This document shows, one piece after another, positions 38,217-52,100 of a stretch of 64,000 nt of DNA; position 1 is the first letter of the stretch, and each line of letters starts with the position of its first letter. The notes beneath the pieces were generated by a model that was given only the letters and a program-made list of their open reading frames with translations, made no database searches and had not been told where the DNA came from. The translations under genes and the position numbers were made by a program. This stretch comes from Paratinospora sagittata. Taxonomy: Eukaryota; Streptophyta; Magnoliopsida; Ranunculales; Menispermaceae. The DNA is taken from the NCBI GenBank assembly GCA_035771175.1, contig CM069594.1, positions 45,745,534 to 45,809,533 of the forward strand, written 5' to 3'.

Positions 38217-39061
38217 TTGTGTATATCGACCTGTTATCTTTCAATAGAGAACATGATACACAACCCAATAATAACACGCTATCCACGTTTGAGACAAAAA
38301 GTAGATATTTCTGACGAGAAAAATGTGGCCACTTCTCATTGCTCGACTTTTATATACCTTACACAGTTTTGCCCAGTTATCTTAATTGATATATTATCTA
38401 CTAACGCCTTGATGATTCCCATTGTCTCGCACGCCCAAAACAACTTTAGATTAAACAACGTTTTGAATTCAAATCGATTTGTACTCCCTTCCTCTTTAAC
38501 CTGCAACTACTAATTTTATAAAACCCTCATTCTCTAATTTTCAAAGATAGAACACGCACGATTTTTGCAAGTTAGACTGAGCTTTCCAAAGAGTGTTTAA
38601 ATCGAAGAAAGTCGTTATTCTTGCATTTGTCCAAACAACCTTCGTACTGAATCAAAATTGCAAACTGTCTTGAAGATAACCTCATTATTTCGCAAGTTCT
38701 TCATTTTATTCCTTTTGTGCTGAGATTTCCAGAGGCTATCTATTGTTTTAAACTGTAAGTATGTGAAGTGTTCTCAGTAAGAGAAAACATCACCTGTATT
38801 TTCCCAAAATAAGGCTATTCAGCAATTTGCAAAAATTTTCCAGTTGGAACTTGCGCCCTATCTGTGTTGATAGCCCGCTGATAGGGTTGTATAATAAAAC
38901 ATTTCTTTTTCTTAAAAATTGTCTATAGCGCTCTATCCCCTTTGATAACTCGCTATAAAGATGTCGTCGTGAACTTTCCACTTTTAGTAAAGTGGGCAAT
39001 AGCGCCCTATAGGCCTCGATAACTCGCTTTCGGAAAGTCTGAAAAACGCGAGCTCTCGGGT
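38217..39061 (+). repeat. Unit 34, shortened (845 bp)
   Basis: A deletion of about 340 bp at 38799-38805 joins CCTGTATTTT to CCCAAAATAAGG. The CCCAAAATAAGG variant recurs in unit 35 (39987), which suggests the breakpoint arose in a sister of unit 35. Confidence 0.94.
38799..38805 (+). other. Deletion junction in unit 34
   Basis: The T tract after CACCTGTA is fused to TTTTCCCAAAATAAGG, with T-run overlap; about 340 bp are missing. Confidence 0.85.
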
Positions 39062-40245
39062 TTGTGTATATCGACCTGCTATCTTTCAATAGAGAACATG
39101 ATACACAACCCAATAATAACACGCTATCCACGTTTGAGACAAAAATTAGATATTTCTGACGAGAAAAATGTGGGAACTTCTCCTTGCTCGACTTTTCTAT
39201 ACCTTTCACAATTTTGCCTAGTTATCTTAATTGAAATATTCTCTGCTAACACCTTGATGATTCGCATTGTCTCGCACGCCCAAAACAACTTTAGATTAAA
39301 CAACGTTTTGAATTCAAATCATTTTGTACTCTCTTCCTCTTTAACCAGCAACTACTAATTTTATAAAACCCTGATTCTCTGATTTTCAAAGATAGAACAC
39401 ACACGATTTTTGCGAGTTAGACTGAGCTTTCCAAAGAGTGTTTAAATCGAAGAAAGTCGTTATTCTTACATTTGTCCAAACATCCTTCGAACTGAATCAA
39501 AATTGCAAACTGTCTTGAAGATAACCTCATTATTTCGCAAGTTCTTCATTTTATTCCTTTTGTGCTGAGATTTCCAGAGGCTATCTATTGTTTTAAACTG
39601 TAAGTATGTGAAGTGTTCTCGGTTAGAGAAAACAACACCTGTATTTTTTTTTCTATGAGCTTGACCTAATCATCAACAACACATCAAACAATATGTATCG
39701 AAGTCTACAAAGATCAAGCTCGAATAACGAAGACATATCTCATGTCTAATGCAATAGTTTTATCTTTGGTGTGTAGGGTAACTTCTCGATCAATCTCAGC
39801 ACTAAAACTCAGAAAATTGAAAAGTCTTTAAAATCATTTCGATATAGTATTCCATTTTGAAAAAAATGTTTTCCGGAAGGTTTTAATCATTATTTTAATG
39901 AGTTTTGAGTTATTTAATAGTTTTAATCTTATATCAAGATGTTTTGAGTCAATGGAATGGTTCTTGAGTGTCAAAATATTAATTTTCCCAAAATAAGGCT
40001 ATTCAGCAATTTGCAAAAATTTTCCAGTTGGAACTTGCGCCCTATCTGTGTTGATAGCCCGTTGATAGGGTTGTATAATAAAAAATTTCTTTTTCTTAAA
40101 AATTGTCTATAGCGCGCTATCCCCTTTGATAACTCGCTATAAAGATGTCGTCGTGATCTTTCCATTTTTAGTAAAGTGGGCAATAGCGCCTTATAGGCCT
40201 TGATAACTCGCTTCCGGAAAGTCTGAAAAACTCGAGCTCTCGGGT
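39062..40245 (+). repeat. Unit 35, full (1,184 bp)
   Basis: Subfamily II. Shares GACAAAAATTAGATATTTCTGACG and GTTGGAACTTGCG with its neighbours 34 and 36, a local sister group. Confidence 0.94.
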
Positions 40246-41434
40246 TTGTGTATATCGACCTGCTATCTTTCAATAGAGAACATGATACACAACCCAATAA
40301 TAACACGCTATCCACGTTTCAGACAAAAATTAGATATTTCTGACGAGAAAAATGTGGCAAGTTCTCCTTGCTCGACTTTTCTATACCTTTCCCAGTTTTG
40401 CCTAGTTATCTTAATTGAAATATTCTCTGCTAACACCTTGATGATTCCCATTGTCTCGCACGCCCAAAACAACTTTAGATTAAACAACATTTTGAATTCA
40501 AATCATTTTGTACTCTCTTCCTCTTTAACCAGCAACTACTAATTTTATAAAACCCTCATTCTCTGATTTTCAAAGATAGAACACGCACGATTTTTGCGAG
40601 TTAGACTGAGCTTTCCAAAGAGTGTTTAAATCGAAGAAAGTCGTTATTCTTGCATTTGTCCAAACAACCTTCGAACTAAATCAAAATTGCAAACTGTCTT
40701 GAAGATAACCTCATTATTTCGCAAGTTCTTCATTTTATTCCTTTTGTGCTGAGATTTCCAGAGGCTATCTATTGTTTTAAACTGTAAGTATGTGAAGTGT
40801 TCTCGGTTAGAGAAAACAACACCTGTATTTTTTTTTCTAAGAGCTTGAACTAATCATCAACAACACATCAAACAATAGGTATCGAAGTCTACAAAGATCA
40901 AGCTCGAAGAACGAAGACATATCTCATGTCTAATGCAATAGTTTTATCTTTGGTGTGTAGGGTAACTTCTCGATCAATCTCAGCACTAAAACTCAGAAAA
41001 TTGAAAAGTCTTTAAAATCACTTCGATATAGTATTCCATTTTGAAAAAAATGTTTTTCGGAAGGTTTTAATCATAATTTCAATGAGTTTTCAATTATTTA
41101 ATAGTTTTTAATCTTATATTAATATGTTTTGAGTCAATGGAATGGTTCTTGAGTGTCAAAATATTAATTTTCCAAAAATAAGGCTATTCAGCTATTTGCA
41201 AAAAATTTCCAGTTGGCACTTGCGCCCTATCAGTGTTGATAGCCCGCTGATAGGGTTGTATAATAAAACATTTGTTTTTCTTGAAAATTGTCTATAGCGC
41301 TATCCCCTTTGATAACTCGCTATAAAGATGTTGCCGTGATCTTTCCATTTTTAGTAAAGTGGGCAATAGGGCGCTGGCGCTATAGGCCTCGATAACTCGC
41401 TATCGGAAAGTTTGAAAAACTCGAGCTCTCGGGT
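40246..41434 (+). repeat. Unit 36, full (1,189 bp)
   Basis: The longest simple unit: a 6-bp tandem duplication gives GGGCGCTGGCGCTATAGG near 41371, partly offset by a 2-bp loss in the first palindromic element (TATAGCGCTATCCCC). Confidence 0.95.
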
Positions 41435-42619
41435 TTGTGTATATCTACCTGCTATATTTCAATAGAGAACATGATACACAACCCAATAATAACACGCTAT
41501 CCGCGTTCGAGACAGAAATCAGATATTTCTAACGAGAAAAATGTGGCCACTTCTCCTAGCTCGACTTTTCTATACCTTACACAGTTTTGCCTGGTTATTT
41601 TAATTGATATATTATCTACTAACACCTTGATGATACCATTGTCTCGCACGCCCAAAACAACTTTAGATTTAACAACGTTTTGACTTTAAATCATTTTGTA
41701 CTCTCTTCCTCTTTAACCTACAACTACTAATTTTATAAAACCCTCATTCTGTGATTTTCAAAGATAGAACACGCACGATTTTTGCAAGTTAGTCTGAGCT
41801 TTCCAAAGAGCGTTTAAATCGAAGAAAGTCGTTATTCTTGCATTTGTCCAAACAACCTTCGAACTGAATCAAAATTGCAACCTATCTTGAAGATTACCTC
41901 ATTATTTCGCAAGTTCTTCATTTTATCCCTTTCGTGCTGAGATTTCCAAAGGCTATCTATTGTTTTAAACTGTAAGTATGTGAAGTGTTCTCGGTAAGAG
42001 AAAACATCGCCTGTATTTTTTTTTTCTAAGAGCTTGAACTAATCATCAACAACACATCGAACAATAGGTATCGAAGTCTACAAAGATCAAGCTCGAAGAA
42101 CAAGGACATATCTCATGTCTAATGCAATAGTTTTATCTTTGGTGTGTAGGGTAACTTCTCGATCAATCTCAGCACTAAAACTAAGAAAATTGAAAAGTCT
42201 TCAAAATCACTTCGATATAGTATTCCATTTTGAAAAAAATGTTTTCCGAAAGGTTTTAATTTTAATTTAAATGAGTTTTGAATTATTTAATAGTTTTTAA
42301 TCTTATATCAATATGTTTTGAGTCAATGGAATGGTTCTTGAGTGTCAAAATATTAATTTTCCAAAAATAAGGCTATTCAGCACTTTGCAAAAAATTTCCA
42401 GTTGGCACTTGCGCCCTTTCAGTGTTGATAGCCCGCTGATAGGGTTGTATAATAAAACATTTGTTTTTCTTGAAAATTGTTTATAGCGCGCTATCCCCTT
42501 TGATAACTCGCTATAAAGATGTTGCCGTGATCTTTCCATTTTTAGTAAAGTGTGCAATAGCGTGCTATAGGCCTCGATAACTCGCTATCGGAAAGTCTGA
42601 AAAACTCGAGCTCTCGGGT
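41435..42619 (+). repeat. Unit 37, full (1,185 bp)
   Basis: Subfamily II, first with CGTTCGAGACAGAAATC. A 1-bp loss near 41637 (GATGATACCATTG) shifts the open frame. Confidence 0.95.
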
Positions 42620-43804
42620 TTGTGCATATGAACCTGCTATATTTCAATAGAGAACATGATACACAACCCAATAATAACACGCTATCCACGTTCGAGACAG
42701 AAATCAGATATTTCTAACGAGAAAAATGTGGCCACTTCTCCTTGCTCGACCTTTCTATACCTTACACAGTTTTGCCTGGTTATTTTAATTGAAATATTAT
42801 CTACTAATACCTTGATGATACCCATTGTCTCGCACGCCCAAAACAACTTTAGATTAAACAACGTTTTCAATTCGAATCATTTTGTACTATCTTCCTCTTT
42901 ACCCTACAACTACTAATTTTATAAAACCCCCATTCTCTGATTTTCAAAGATAGAACACGCACGATTTTTGCAAGTTAGACTGAGCTTTCCAAAGAGTGTT
43001 TAAATCGAAGAAAGTCGTTATTCATGCATTTGTCCAAACAACCTTCGAACTGAATCAAAATTGCAAACTGTCTTGAAGATAACCTAATTATTTCGCAAGT
43101 TCTTCATTTTATTCCTTTTGTGCTGAGATTTCCAGAGGCTATCTATTGTTTTAAACTGTAAGTATGTGAAGTGTTCTCAGTAAGAGAAAACATCACCTGT
43201 ATTTTTTTTTATAAGAGCTTGAACTAATCATCAACAACACATCGAACAATAGGTATCGAAGTCTACAAAGATCAAGCTCGAAGAACGAAGACATATCTCA
43301 TGTCTAATGCAATAGCTTTATCTTTGGTGTGTAGGGTAACTTCTCGATCAATCTCAGCACTAAAACTCAGAAAATTGAAAAGTCTTCAAAATCACTTCGA
43401 TATAGTATTCCATTTTGAAAAAAATATTTTCCTGAAGGTTTTAATTATAATTTCAATGAGTTTTGAATTATTTAATAGTTTTTAAACTTATATCAATATG
43501 TTTTGAGTCAATGGAATGGTTCTTGAGTGTCAAAATATTAATTTTTCAAAAATAAGGATATTCAGCAATTTGCAAAAATTTTCCAGTTGGCACTTGCGCC
43601 CTATCAGTGTTGATAGCCCGCTGATAGCGTTGTATAATGAAACATTCGTTTTTCTTGAAAATTGTCTATAGCACGCTATCACCTTTGATAACTCGCTATA
43701 AAGATGTTGCCGTGATCTTTCCATTTTTAGTAAAGTGGGCAATAGCGCTCTATAGGCCTCGATAAGTCACTTTCGGAAAGTCTGAGAAACACGAGCTCTC
43801 GGGT
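42620..43804 (+). repeat. Unit 38, full (1,185 bp)
   Basis: Dimer type X: GACAGAAATC, CTCGACCTTTC, TACTAATACC. Partner of unit 40 at an offset of 2,370 bp. Confidence 0.95.
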
Positions 43805-44989
43805 TTGTGTATATCAACCTGCTATCTTTCAATAGAGAACGTGATACACAACACAGTAATAACACGCTATCCACGTTTGAGAAAAAAATCAGATATTTCC
43901 AACGAGAAAAATGTGGCCACTTCTCCTTCCTCGACTTTTCTATACCTTACACAGTTTTGCCTAGTTATCTTAGTTGAAATATTCTCTGCTAACACCTCGA
44001 TGATTCCCATTGTCTCGTACGCCCAAAACAACTTTAGATTAAACAACGTTTTGAATTCAAATCATTTTGAACTCTCTTCCTCTTTAACCTGCAACTACTA
44101 ATTTTATAAAACCCTCATTGTCTAATTTTCAAAGATAGAACACGCACGATTTTTGCAAGTTAGACTGAGCTTTCCAAAGAGTGTTTAAATCGAAGAAAGT
44201 CGTTATTCTTGCATTTGTCCAAACAACCTTCGAACAGAATCAAAATTGCAAACTGTCTTGAAGATAACCTCATTATTTCGCAAGTTCTTCATTTTATTCC
44301 TTTTGTGCTGAGATTTCCAGAGGCTATCTATTGTTTTAAACTGTAAGTATGTGAAGTGTTCTCGGTAAGAGAAAACATCACCTGTATTTTTTTTTCTAAG
44401 AGCTTGAACTAATCATCAACAACACATCGAACAATAGGTATCGAAGTCTACAAAGATCAAGCTCGAAGAACGAAGACATATCTCATGTCTAATGCAATAG
44501 TTTTATCTTTGGTGTGTAGGGTACCTTCTCGATCAATCTCAGCACTAAAACTCAGAAAATTGAAAAGTCTTTAAAATCACTTCTACATAGTATTCCATTT
44601 TGAAAAAAATGTTTTCCGGAAGGTTTTAATCATAATTTCAATGAGTGTTGAATTATTTATTAGTTTTTAATCTTATATCAATATGTTTTGAGTCAATGGA
44701 ATGGTTCTTGAGTGTCAAAATATTAATTTTCCAAAAATAAGGCTATTCAGCAATTTGCAAAAAACTTCCAGTTGGCACCTGCGCCCTATCAGTGTTGATA
44801 GCCCGCTGATAGGGTTGTATAATAAAACATTTGTTTTTCTTGAAAATTATTTATAGCGCGCTATCCCCTTTGATAACTCGCTATAAAGTTGTTGCCGTGA
44901 TCTTTCCATTTTTAGTAAAGTGGGCAATAGGGCGCTATAGGCCTCGACAACTTGCTATCGGAAAGTCTGAAAAACTCAAGCTCTCGGGT
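43805..44989 (+). repeat. Unit 39, full (1,185 bp)
   Basis: Dimer type Y: GTTTGAGAAAAAAATC, CTCCTTCCTCG, ACCTCGATGATTCC and GTCTCGTACGCCC. Partner of unit 41 at 2,369 bp. Confidence 0.95.
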
Positions 44990-45286
44990 TTGTGTATATC
45001 AACCTGCTATATTTCAATAGAGAACAAGATACACAACCCAATAATAACACGCTATCCACGTTCGAGACAGAAATCAGATATTTCTAACGAGAAAAATGTG
45101 GCCACTTCTCCTTGCTCGACCTTTCTATACCTTACACAATTTTGCTTGGTTATTTTAATTGAAATATTATCTATTAATACCTTGATGATACCCATTGTCT
45201 CGCACGCCCAAAACAACTTTAGATTAAACAACGTTTTGAATTCAAATCATTTTGTACTCTCTTCCTCTTTAACCTACAACTACTAA
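44831..45286 (+). other. Longest sense open frame, 151 codons; probably not a gene
   Basis: This frame runs from the CGCTAT module through the 98-codon frame. It starts at TTG. The translation carries the tripeptide-like motif I-x-R-Y three times (LITRY, AIGRY, IITRY), simply because GCTAT-containing repeats fall in the same frame. Similar 151-codon frames occur at 36873-37328 and 54313-54768, and a shortened one at 11833-12240; in other units the upstream part is interrupted. I infer a by-product of the internal DNA repeats. Confidence 0.4.
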
Positions 45287-46173
45287 TTTTATAAAACCCT
45301 CATTCTCTGATTTTCAAAGATAGAACACGCACGATTTTTGCAAGTTAGACTGAGCTTTCCAAAGAGTGTTTAAATCGAAGAAAGTCGTTATTCTTGCATT
45401 TGTCCAAACAACCTTTGTACTGAATCAAAATTGCAAACTGTCTTGAAGATAACCTCATTATTTCGCAAGTTCTTCATTTTATTCCTTTTGTGCTGAGATT
45501 TCCAGAGGCTATCTATTGTTTTAAACTGTAAGTATGTGAAGTGTTCTCAGTAAGAGAAAACATCACCTGTATTTTTTTTTATAAGAGCTTGAACTAATCA
45601 TTAACAACACATCGAACAATAGGTATCGAAGTCTACAAAGATTAAGCTCGAAGAACGAAGACATATCTCATGTCTAATGCAATAGTTTTATCTTTGGTGT
45701 GTAGGGTAACTTCTCGATCAATCTCAGCACTAAAACTCAGAAAATTGAAAAGTCTTTAAAATCACTTCGATATAGTATTCCATTTTGAAAAAAATGTTTC
45801 CCGGAAGGTTTTAATCATAATTTCAATGAGTTTTGAATTATTTAATAGTTTTAATCTTATATCAATATGTTTTGAGTCAATGGAATAGTTCTTGAGTGTC
45901 AAAATATTAATTTTTCAAAAATAAGGATATTCAGCAATTTGCAAAAATTTTCCAGTTGGCACTTGCGCCCTATCAGTGTTGATAGCCCGCTGATAGCGTT
46001 GTATAATGAAACATTCGTTTTTCTTGAAAATTGTCTATAGCACGCTATCACCTTTGATAACTCGCTATAAAGATGTTGCCGTGATCTTTCCATTTTTAGT
46101 AAAGTGGGCAATAGCGCTCTATAGGCCTCAATAAGTCGCTTTCGGAAAGTCTGAAAAACACGAGCTCTCGGGT
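44990..46173 (+). repeat. Unit 40, full (1,184 bp)
   Basis: Dimer type X. Both it and unit 38 have GGATATTC and the CTGATAGCG hairpin arm in the 3' half. Preceded by the longest uninterrupted sense frame (44831-45286). Confidence 0.95.
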
Positions 46174-47360
46174 TTGTGTATATCAACCTGCTATCTTTCA
46201 ATAGAGAACATGATACACAACACAGTAATAACACGCTATCTACGTTTGAGAAAAAAATCAGATATTTCCAACGAGAAAAATGTGGCCACTTGTCCTTCCT
46301 CGACTTTTCTATACCTTACACAGTTTTGCCTAGTTATCTTAATTGAAATATACTCTGCTAACACCTCGATGATTCCCATTGTCTCGTACGCCCAAAAAAA
46401 CTTTAGATTAAACAACGTTTTGAATTCAAATCATTTTGTACTCTCTTCCTCTTTAACCTGCAACTACTAATTTTATAAAACCCTCATTCTCTGATTTTCA
46501 AAAATAGAACACGCACGATTTTTGCAAGTTAGACTGAGCTTTCCAAAGAGTGTTTAAATCGAAGAAAGTCGTTATTCTTGCATTTGTCCAAACAACCTTC
46601 GAACTGAATCAAAATTGCAAACTGTCTTGAAGATAACCTCATTATTTCGCAAGTTCTTCATTTTATTCCTGTTGTGCTGAGATTTCCAGAGGCTATCTAT
46701 TGTTTTTAAACTGTAAGTATGTGAAGTGTTCTCGGTAAGAGAAAACATCACCTGTATTTTTTTTTTCTAAGGGCTTGAACTAATCATCGACAACACATCA
46801 AACAATAGGTATCGAAGTCTACAAAGATCAAGCTCGTAGAACGAAGACATATCTCATGTCTAATGCAATAGTTTTATCTTTGGTGTGTAGGGTAACTTCT
46901 CGATCAATCTCAGCACTAAAACCCAGAAAATTGAAAAGTCTTTAAAATCACTTCGATATAGTATTCCATTTTGAAAAAAATGTTTTCCGGAAGGTTTTAA
47001 TCATAATTTCAATGAGTTTTGAATTATTTAATAGTTTTTAATCTTATATCAATATGTTTTGAGTCAATGGAATAGTTCTTGAGTGTCAAAATATTAATTT
47101 TTCAAAATTAAGGCTATTCAGTAATTTGCAAAAATTTTCCAGTTGGCACTTGTGCCCTATTAGTGTTGATAGCCCGCTGATAGCGTTGTATCATAAAACA
47201 TTTGTTTTTCTTGAAAATTGTTTATAGAGCGCTATCCCCTTTGATAACTCGCTATAAAGATTTTGCCGTGATCTTTCAATTTTTAGTAAAGTGGGCAATA
47301 GGGCGCTAGAGGCCTCGATAACTCGCTTCCGGAAAGTCTGAAAAACACGAGCTCTCGGGT
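46174..47360 (+). repeat. Unit 41, full (1,187 bp)
   Basis: Dimer type Y, with ATCATCGACAACACATC. Hairpin arms are CCCTATTAG and CTGATAGCG, both mutated. Confidence 0.95.
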
Positions 47361-48547
47361 TTGTGTATATCAACCTGCTATCTTTCAATAGAGAACATGA
47401 TACACAACACAGTAATAACACGCTATCCACGTTTGAGACAGAAATCAGATCTTTCTAACGAGAAAAATGTGGCCACTTCTCCTTGCTCGACTTTTCTATA
47501 CCTTACACAGTTTTGCCTAGTTATCTTAATTGAAATATTCTCTGCTAATACCTTGATGATACCCATTGTCTCGCACGCCCAAAACAACTTTAGATTAAAC
47601 AACGTTTTCAATCCAAATCATTTTGTACTCTCTTCCTCTTTAACCTACAACTACTAATTTTATAAAACCCTCATTCTCTGATTTTCAAAGATAGAGCACT
47701 CACGATTTTTGCAAGTTAGACTGAGCTTTCCAAAGAGTGTTTAAATCGAAGAAAGTCGTTATTCTTGCATTTGTCCAAACAACCTTCGAACTGAATCGAA
47801 ATTGCACACTGTCTTGAAGATAACCTCATTATTTCGCAAGTTCTTCATTTTATTCCATTTGTGTTGAGATTTACAGAGGCTATCTATTGTTTTAAACTGT
47901 AAGTATGTGAAGTGTTCTCGGTAAGAGAAAACATCACCTGTATATTTTTTTTTCTATGAGCTTGAACTAATCATCAACAACAAATCAAACAAAAGTTATT
48001 GAAGTCTAAAAAGATCAAGCTCGAAGAACGAAGACATATCTCAAGTCTAATGCAATAGTTTTATCTTTGGTGTGTAGGATACCTTCTCGATCAATCTCAG
48101 CACTAAAACTCAGAAAATTGAAAAGTCTTTAAAATCACTACGATATAGTATTCCATTTCGAAAAAAATGTTATCCGGAAGGTTTTAATCATAATTTCAAT
48201 GAGTTTTGAATTATTTAATAGTTTTTAATCTTATATCAATATGTTTTGAGTCAATGGAATGCTTCTTGAGCGTCAAAATATTAATTTTCCAAAAATAATG
48301 CTATTCAGCAATTTGCAAAAATTTTCCGGTTGGCACTTGCCCCGTATAGGTTTTGATAGCCCGCTGATAGGGTTCTATAATGAAACATTCGTTTTTCTTG
48401 AAAATTGTCTATAACACGCTATCCCCTTTGATAACTCGCTATAGAGATGTTGCCGTGATCTTTCCCTTTTTAGTAAAGTGGGCAATAGCGAGCTATAGGC
48501 CTCGATAACTCGCTTTCGGAAAGTCTGAAAAACTCGAGCTCTCGGAT
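47361..48547 (+). repeat. Unit 42, full (1,187 bp)
   Basis: CAGATCTTTCTAACG, shared with unit 47. 3' half has AAACAAAAGTTATTGAAG, shared with units 44 and 46. Confidence 0.95.
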
Positions 48548-49732
48548 TTGTGTATATCAACCTGCTATCTTTCAATAGAGAACATGATACACAACACAGT
48601 AATAACACGCTATCCACGTTCGAGACAGAAATCAGATATTTCTAATGAGAAAAATGTGGCCACTTCTCCTTGCTCGACTTTTCTATACCTTACACAGTTT
48701 TGCCTGGTTATTTTAATTGATATATTATCTACTAACACCTTGATGATACCCATTGTCTCGCACGCCCAAAACAACTTTAGATTAAACAACGTTTTGAATT
48801 CAAATCATTTTGTACTCTCTTCCTCTTTAACCTACAACTACTAATTTTATAAAACCCTCATTCTCTGATTTTCAAAAATAGAACACGCACGATTTTTGCA
48901 AGTTAGACTGAGCTTTCCAAAGAGTGTTTAAATCGAAGAAAGTCGTTATTCTTGCATTTGTCCAAACAACCTTCGAACTGAATCAAAAGTGCAAACTGTC
49001 TTGAAGATAACCTCATTATTTCGCAAGTTCTTCATTTTATCCCTTTTGTGCTAAGATTTCCAGAGGCTATCTATTGTTTTAAACTGTAAGTATGTGAAGT
49101 GTTCTCGGTTAGAGAAAACAACACCTGTATTTTTTTTTCTAAGAGCTTGAACTAATCATCAACAACACATCAAACAATAGGTATCGAAGTCTACAAAGAT
49201 CAAGCTCGAAGAACGAAGACATATCTCATGTCTAATGCAATAGTTTTATCTTTGGTATGTAGGGTAACTTCTCGATCAATCTCAGCACTAAAACTCAGAA
49301 AATTGAAAAATCTTTAAAATCACTTCGATATAGTATTCCATTTTGAAAAAAATGTTTTTCGGATGGTTTTAATCATAATTTCAATGATTTTTGAATTATT
49401 TAATAGTTCTTAATCTTATATCAATATGTTTTGAGTCAATGGAATGGTTCTTGAGTGTCAAAATATTAATTTTCCAAAAATAAGGCTATTCAGCAATTTG
49501 CAAAAAACTTCCAGTTGGCACTTGCGCCCTATCAGTGTTGATAGCCCACTGATAGGGTTGTATAATAAAACATTTGTTTTTCTTGAAAATTGTTTATAGC
49601 GTGCTATCCCCTTTGATAACTCGCTATAAAGATGTTGCCTTGATCTTTCCATTTTTAGTAAAGTGAGCAATAGGGCGCTATAGGCCTCGACAACTCGCAA
49701 TCGGAATGTCTGAAAAACTCGAGCTCTCGGGT
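48548..49732 (+). repeat. Unit 43, full (1,185 bp), mosaic
   Basis: Begins like a CAACACAGTAATA unit, then continues with the GTTCGAGACAGAAATC type; from TTTCTAATGAG it matches unit 44. Confidence 0.93.
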
Positions 49733-50916
49733 TTGTGTATATCAACCTGCTATATTTCAATAGAGAACAAGATACACAACCCAATAATAACACACTATCC
49801 ACGTTCGAGACAGAAATCAGATATTTCTAATGAGAAAAATGTGGCCACTTCTCCTTGCTCGACTTTTCTATACCTTACACAGTTTTGCCTGGTTATTTTA
49901 ATTGATATATTATCTACTAACACCTTGATGATACCCATTGTCTCGCACGCCCAAAACAACTTTAGATTAAACAACGTTTTGAATTCAAATCATTTTGTAC
50001 TCTCTTCCTCTTTAACCTACAACTACTAATTTTATAAAACCCTCATTCTCTGATTTTCAAAGATAGAACACGCACGATTTTTGCAAGTTAGACTGAGCTT
50101 TCCAAAGAGTGTTTAAATCGAAGAAAGTCATTATTTTTGCATTTGTCCAAACAACCTCCGAACTGAATCAAAATTGCAACCTGTCTTGAAGATAACCTCA
50201 TTATTTCGCAAGTTCTTCATTTTATCCCTTTTGTGTTGAGATTTCCAGAGGTTATCTATTGTTTTAAACTGTATGTATGTAAAGTGTTCTCGGTAAGAGA
50301 AAACATCACCTGTATTTTTTTTTCTAAGAGCTTGAACTAATCATCAACAACACATCAAACAAAAGTTATTGAAGTCTAAAAAGATCAAGCTCGAAGAACG
50401 AAGACATATCTCAAGTCTAATGCAATAGCTTTATCTTTGGTGTGTAGGGTAACTTCTCGATCAATCTCAGCACTAAAACTCAGAAAAATGAAAAGTCTTC
50501 AAAATCACTTCAATATAGTATTCCATTTTGAAAAAAATGTTTTCCGGAAGGTTTTAATTATAATTTCAATGAGTTTTGAATTATTTAAAATTTTTTATCT
50601 TATATCAATATGTTTTGAGTCAATGGAATGGTTCTTGAGTGTCAAAATATTAATTTTCCAAAAATAAGGCTATTCAACAATTTGCAAAAAATTTCCAGTT
50701 GGCACTTGCGCCCTTTCAGTGTTGATAGCCCGCTGATAGGGTTGTATAATAAAACATTTGTTTTTCTTGAAAATTGTTTATAGCGCGCTATCCCCTTTGA
50801 TAACTCGGTATAAAGATGTTGTCGTGATCTTTCCATTTTTAGTAAAGTGGGCAATAGGGCGCTATAGTCCTCGATAACTCACTATCGGAAAGTTTGAAAA
50901 ACTCGAGCTCTCGGGT
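49733..50916 (+). repeat. Unit 44, full (1,184 bp)
   Basis: Anchor context has AACAAGATACAC (ATG lost), as in unit 40. Carries AAACAAAAGTTATTGAAG in the 3' half. Confidence 0.95.
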
Positions 50917-52100
50917 TTGTGCATATCAACCTGCTATATTTCAATAGAGAACATGATACACAACCCAATAATAACACGCTATCCACGTTCGAGACAGAAA
51001 TCAGATATTTCTAACGAGAAAAATGTGGCCACTTCTCCTTGCTCGACCTTTCTATACCTTACACAGTTTTGCCTGGTTATTTTAATTGAAACATTATCTA
51101 CTAACACCTTGATGATTCCCATTGTCTCGCACGCCTAAAACAACTTTAGATTAAACAACGTTTTAAATTCAAATCATTTTGTACTCTCTTCCTCTTTAAC
51201 CTGCAACTACTAATTTTATAAAACCCTCATTCTCTTATTTTCAAAGATAGAACACGCACGATTTTTGCAAGTTAGACTGAGCTTTCCAAAGAGTGTTTAA
51301 ATCGAAGAAAGTTGTTATTCTTGCATTCGTCCAAACAACCTTCGAACTGAATTAAAATTGCAAACTGTCCTGGGATAACCTCATTATTTCGCAAGTTCTT
51401 CATTTTATTCCTTTTGTGCTGAGATTTCCAGAGGCTATCTATTGTATTAAACTGTAAGTATGTGAAGTGTTCTCGGTAAGAGAAAACATCACCTGTATTT
51501 TTTTTTCTAAGAGCTTGAACTAATCATCAACAACACATTAAACAATAGGTATAGAAGTCTACAAAGATCAAGCTCGAAGAACGAAGACATATCTCATGTC
51601 TAATGCAATAGTTTTATCTTTGGTGTGTAGGGTAACTTCTCGATCAATCTCAGCACTAAAACTCAGAAAATTGAAAAGTCTTCAAAATCACTTCGATATA
51701 GTATTCCATTTTGAAAAAAATGTTTTTCGGAAGGTTTTAATTATAATTTCAATGAGTTTTGAATTATTTAATAGTTTTTAATCTTATATCAATATGTTTT
51801 GAGTCAATGGAATGGTTCTTGAGTGTCAAAATATTAATTTTTCAAAAATAAGGCAATTCAGCAATTTGCAAAAAATTTCCAGTTGGCACTTGCGCCCTTT
51901 CAGTGTTGATAGCCCGTTGATATGGTTGTATAATAAAACATTTGTTTTTCTTGAAAATTGTTTATAGCGCGCTATCCCCTTTGATAACTCGCTATAAAGA
52001 TGTTGCCGTGATCTTTCCATTTTTAGTAAAGTGGGCAATAGGGCGCTATAGGCCTCGATAACTCGCTATCGGAAAGTTTGAAAAACTCGAGCTCTCGTGT
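50917..52100 (+). repeat. Unit 45, full (1,184 bp)
   Basis: X-like start. TAA at 51136-51138 (CACGCCTAAAAC) interrupts the open frame. Confidence 0.95.

Larger units (their letters stand above)
42620..47360 (+). repeat. Two-unit higher-order repeat, about 2,370 bp
   Basis: Units alternate X-Y-X-Y: X has GACAGAAATC and GACCTTTC, Y has GAGAAAAAAATC and CTCGTACGCCC. Anchor offsets are 2,370 and 2,369 bp. Confidence 0.85.

Noticed and set aside
49458..49802. Antisense open frames of about 70-114 codons in the hairpin-module half of many units (also 53011-53355, 54197-54541, 60641-60985)
   Set aside because: They start at GTG or other non-ATG codons, overlap the sense frame, have no recognisable domain, and are truncated or interrupted in many units. 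They follow from the internal CGCTAT repeats.
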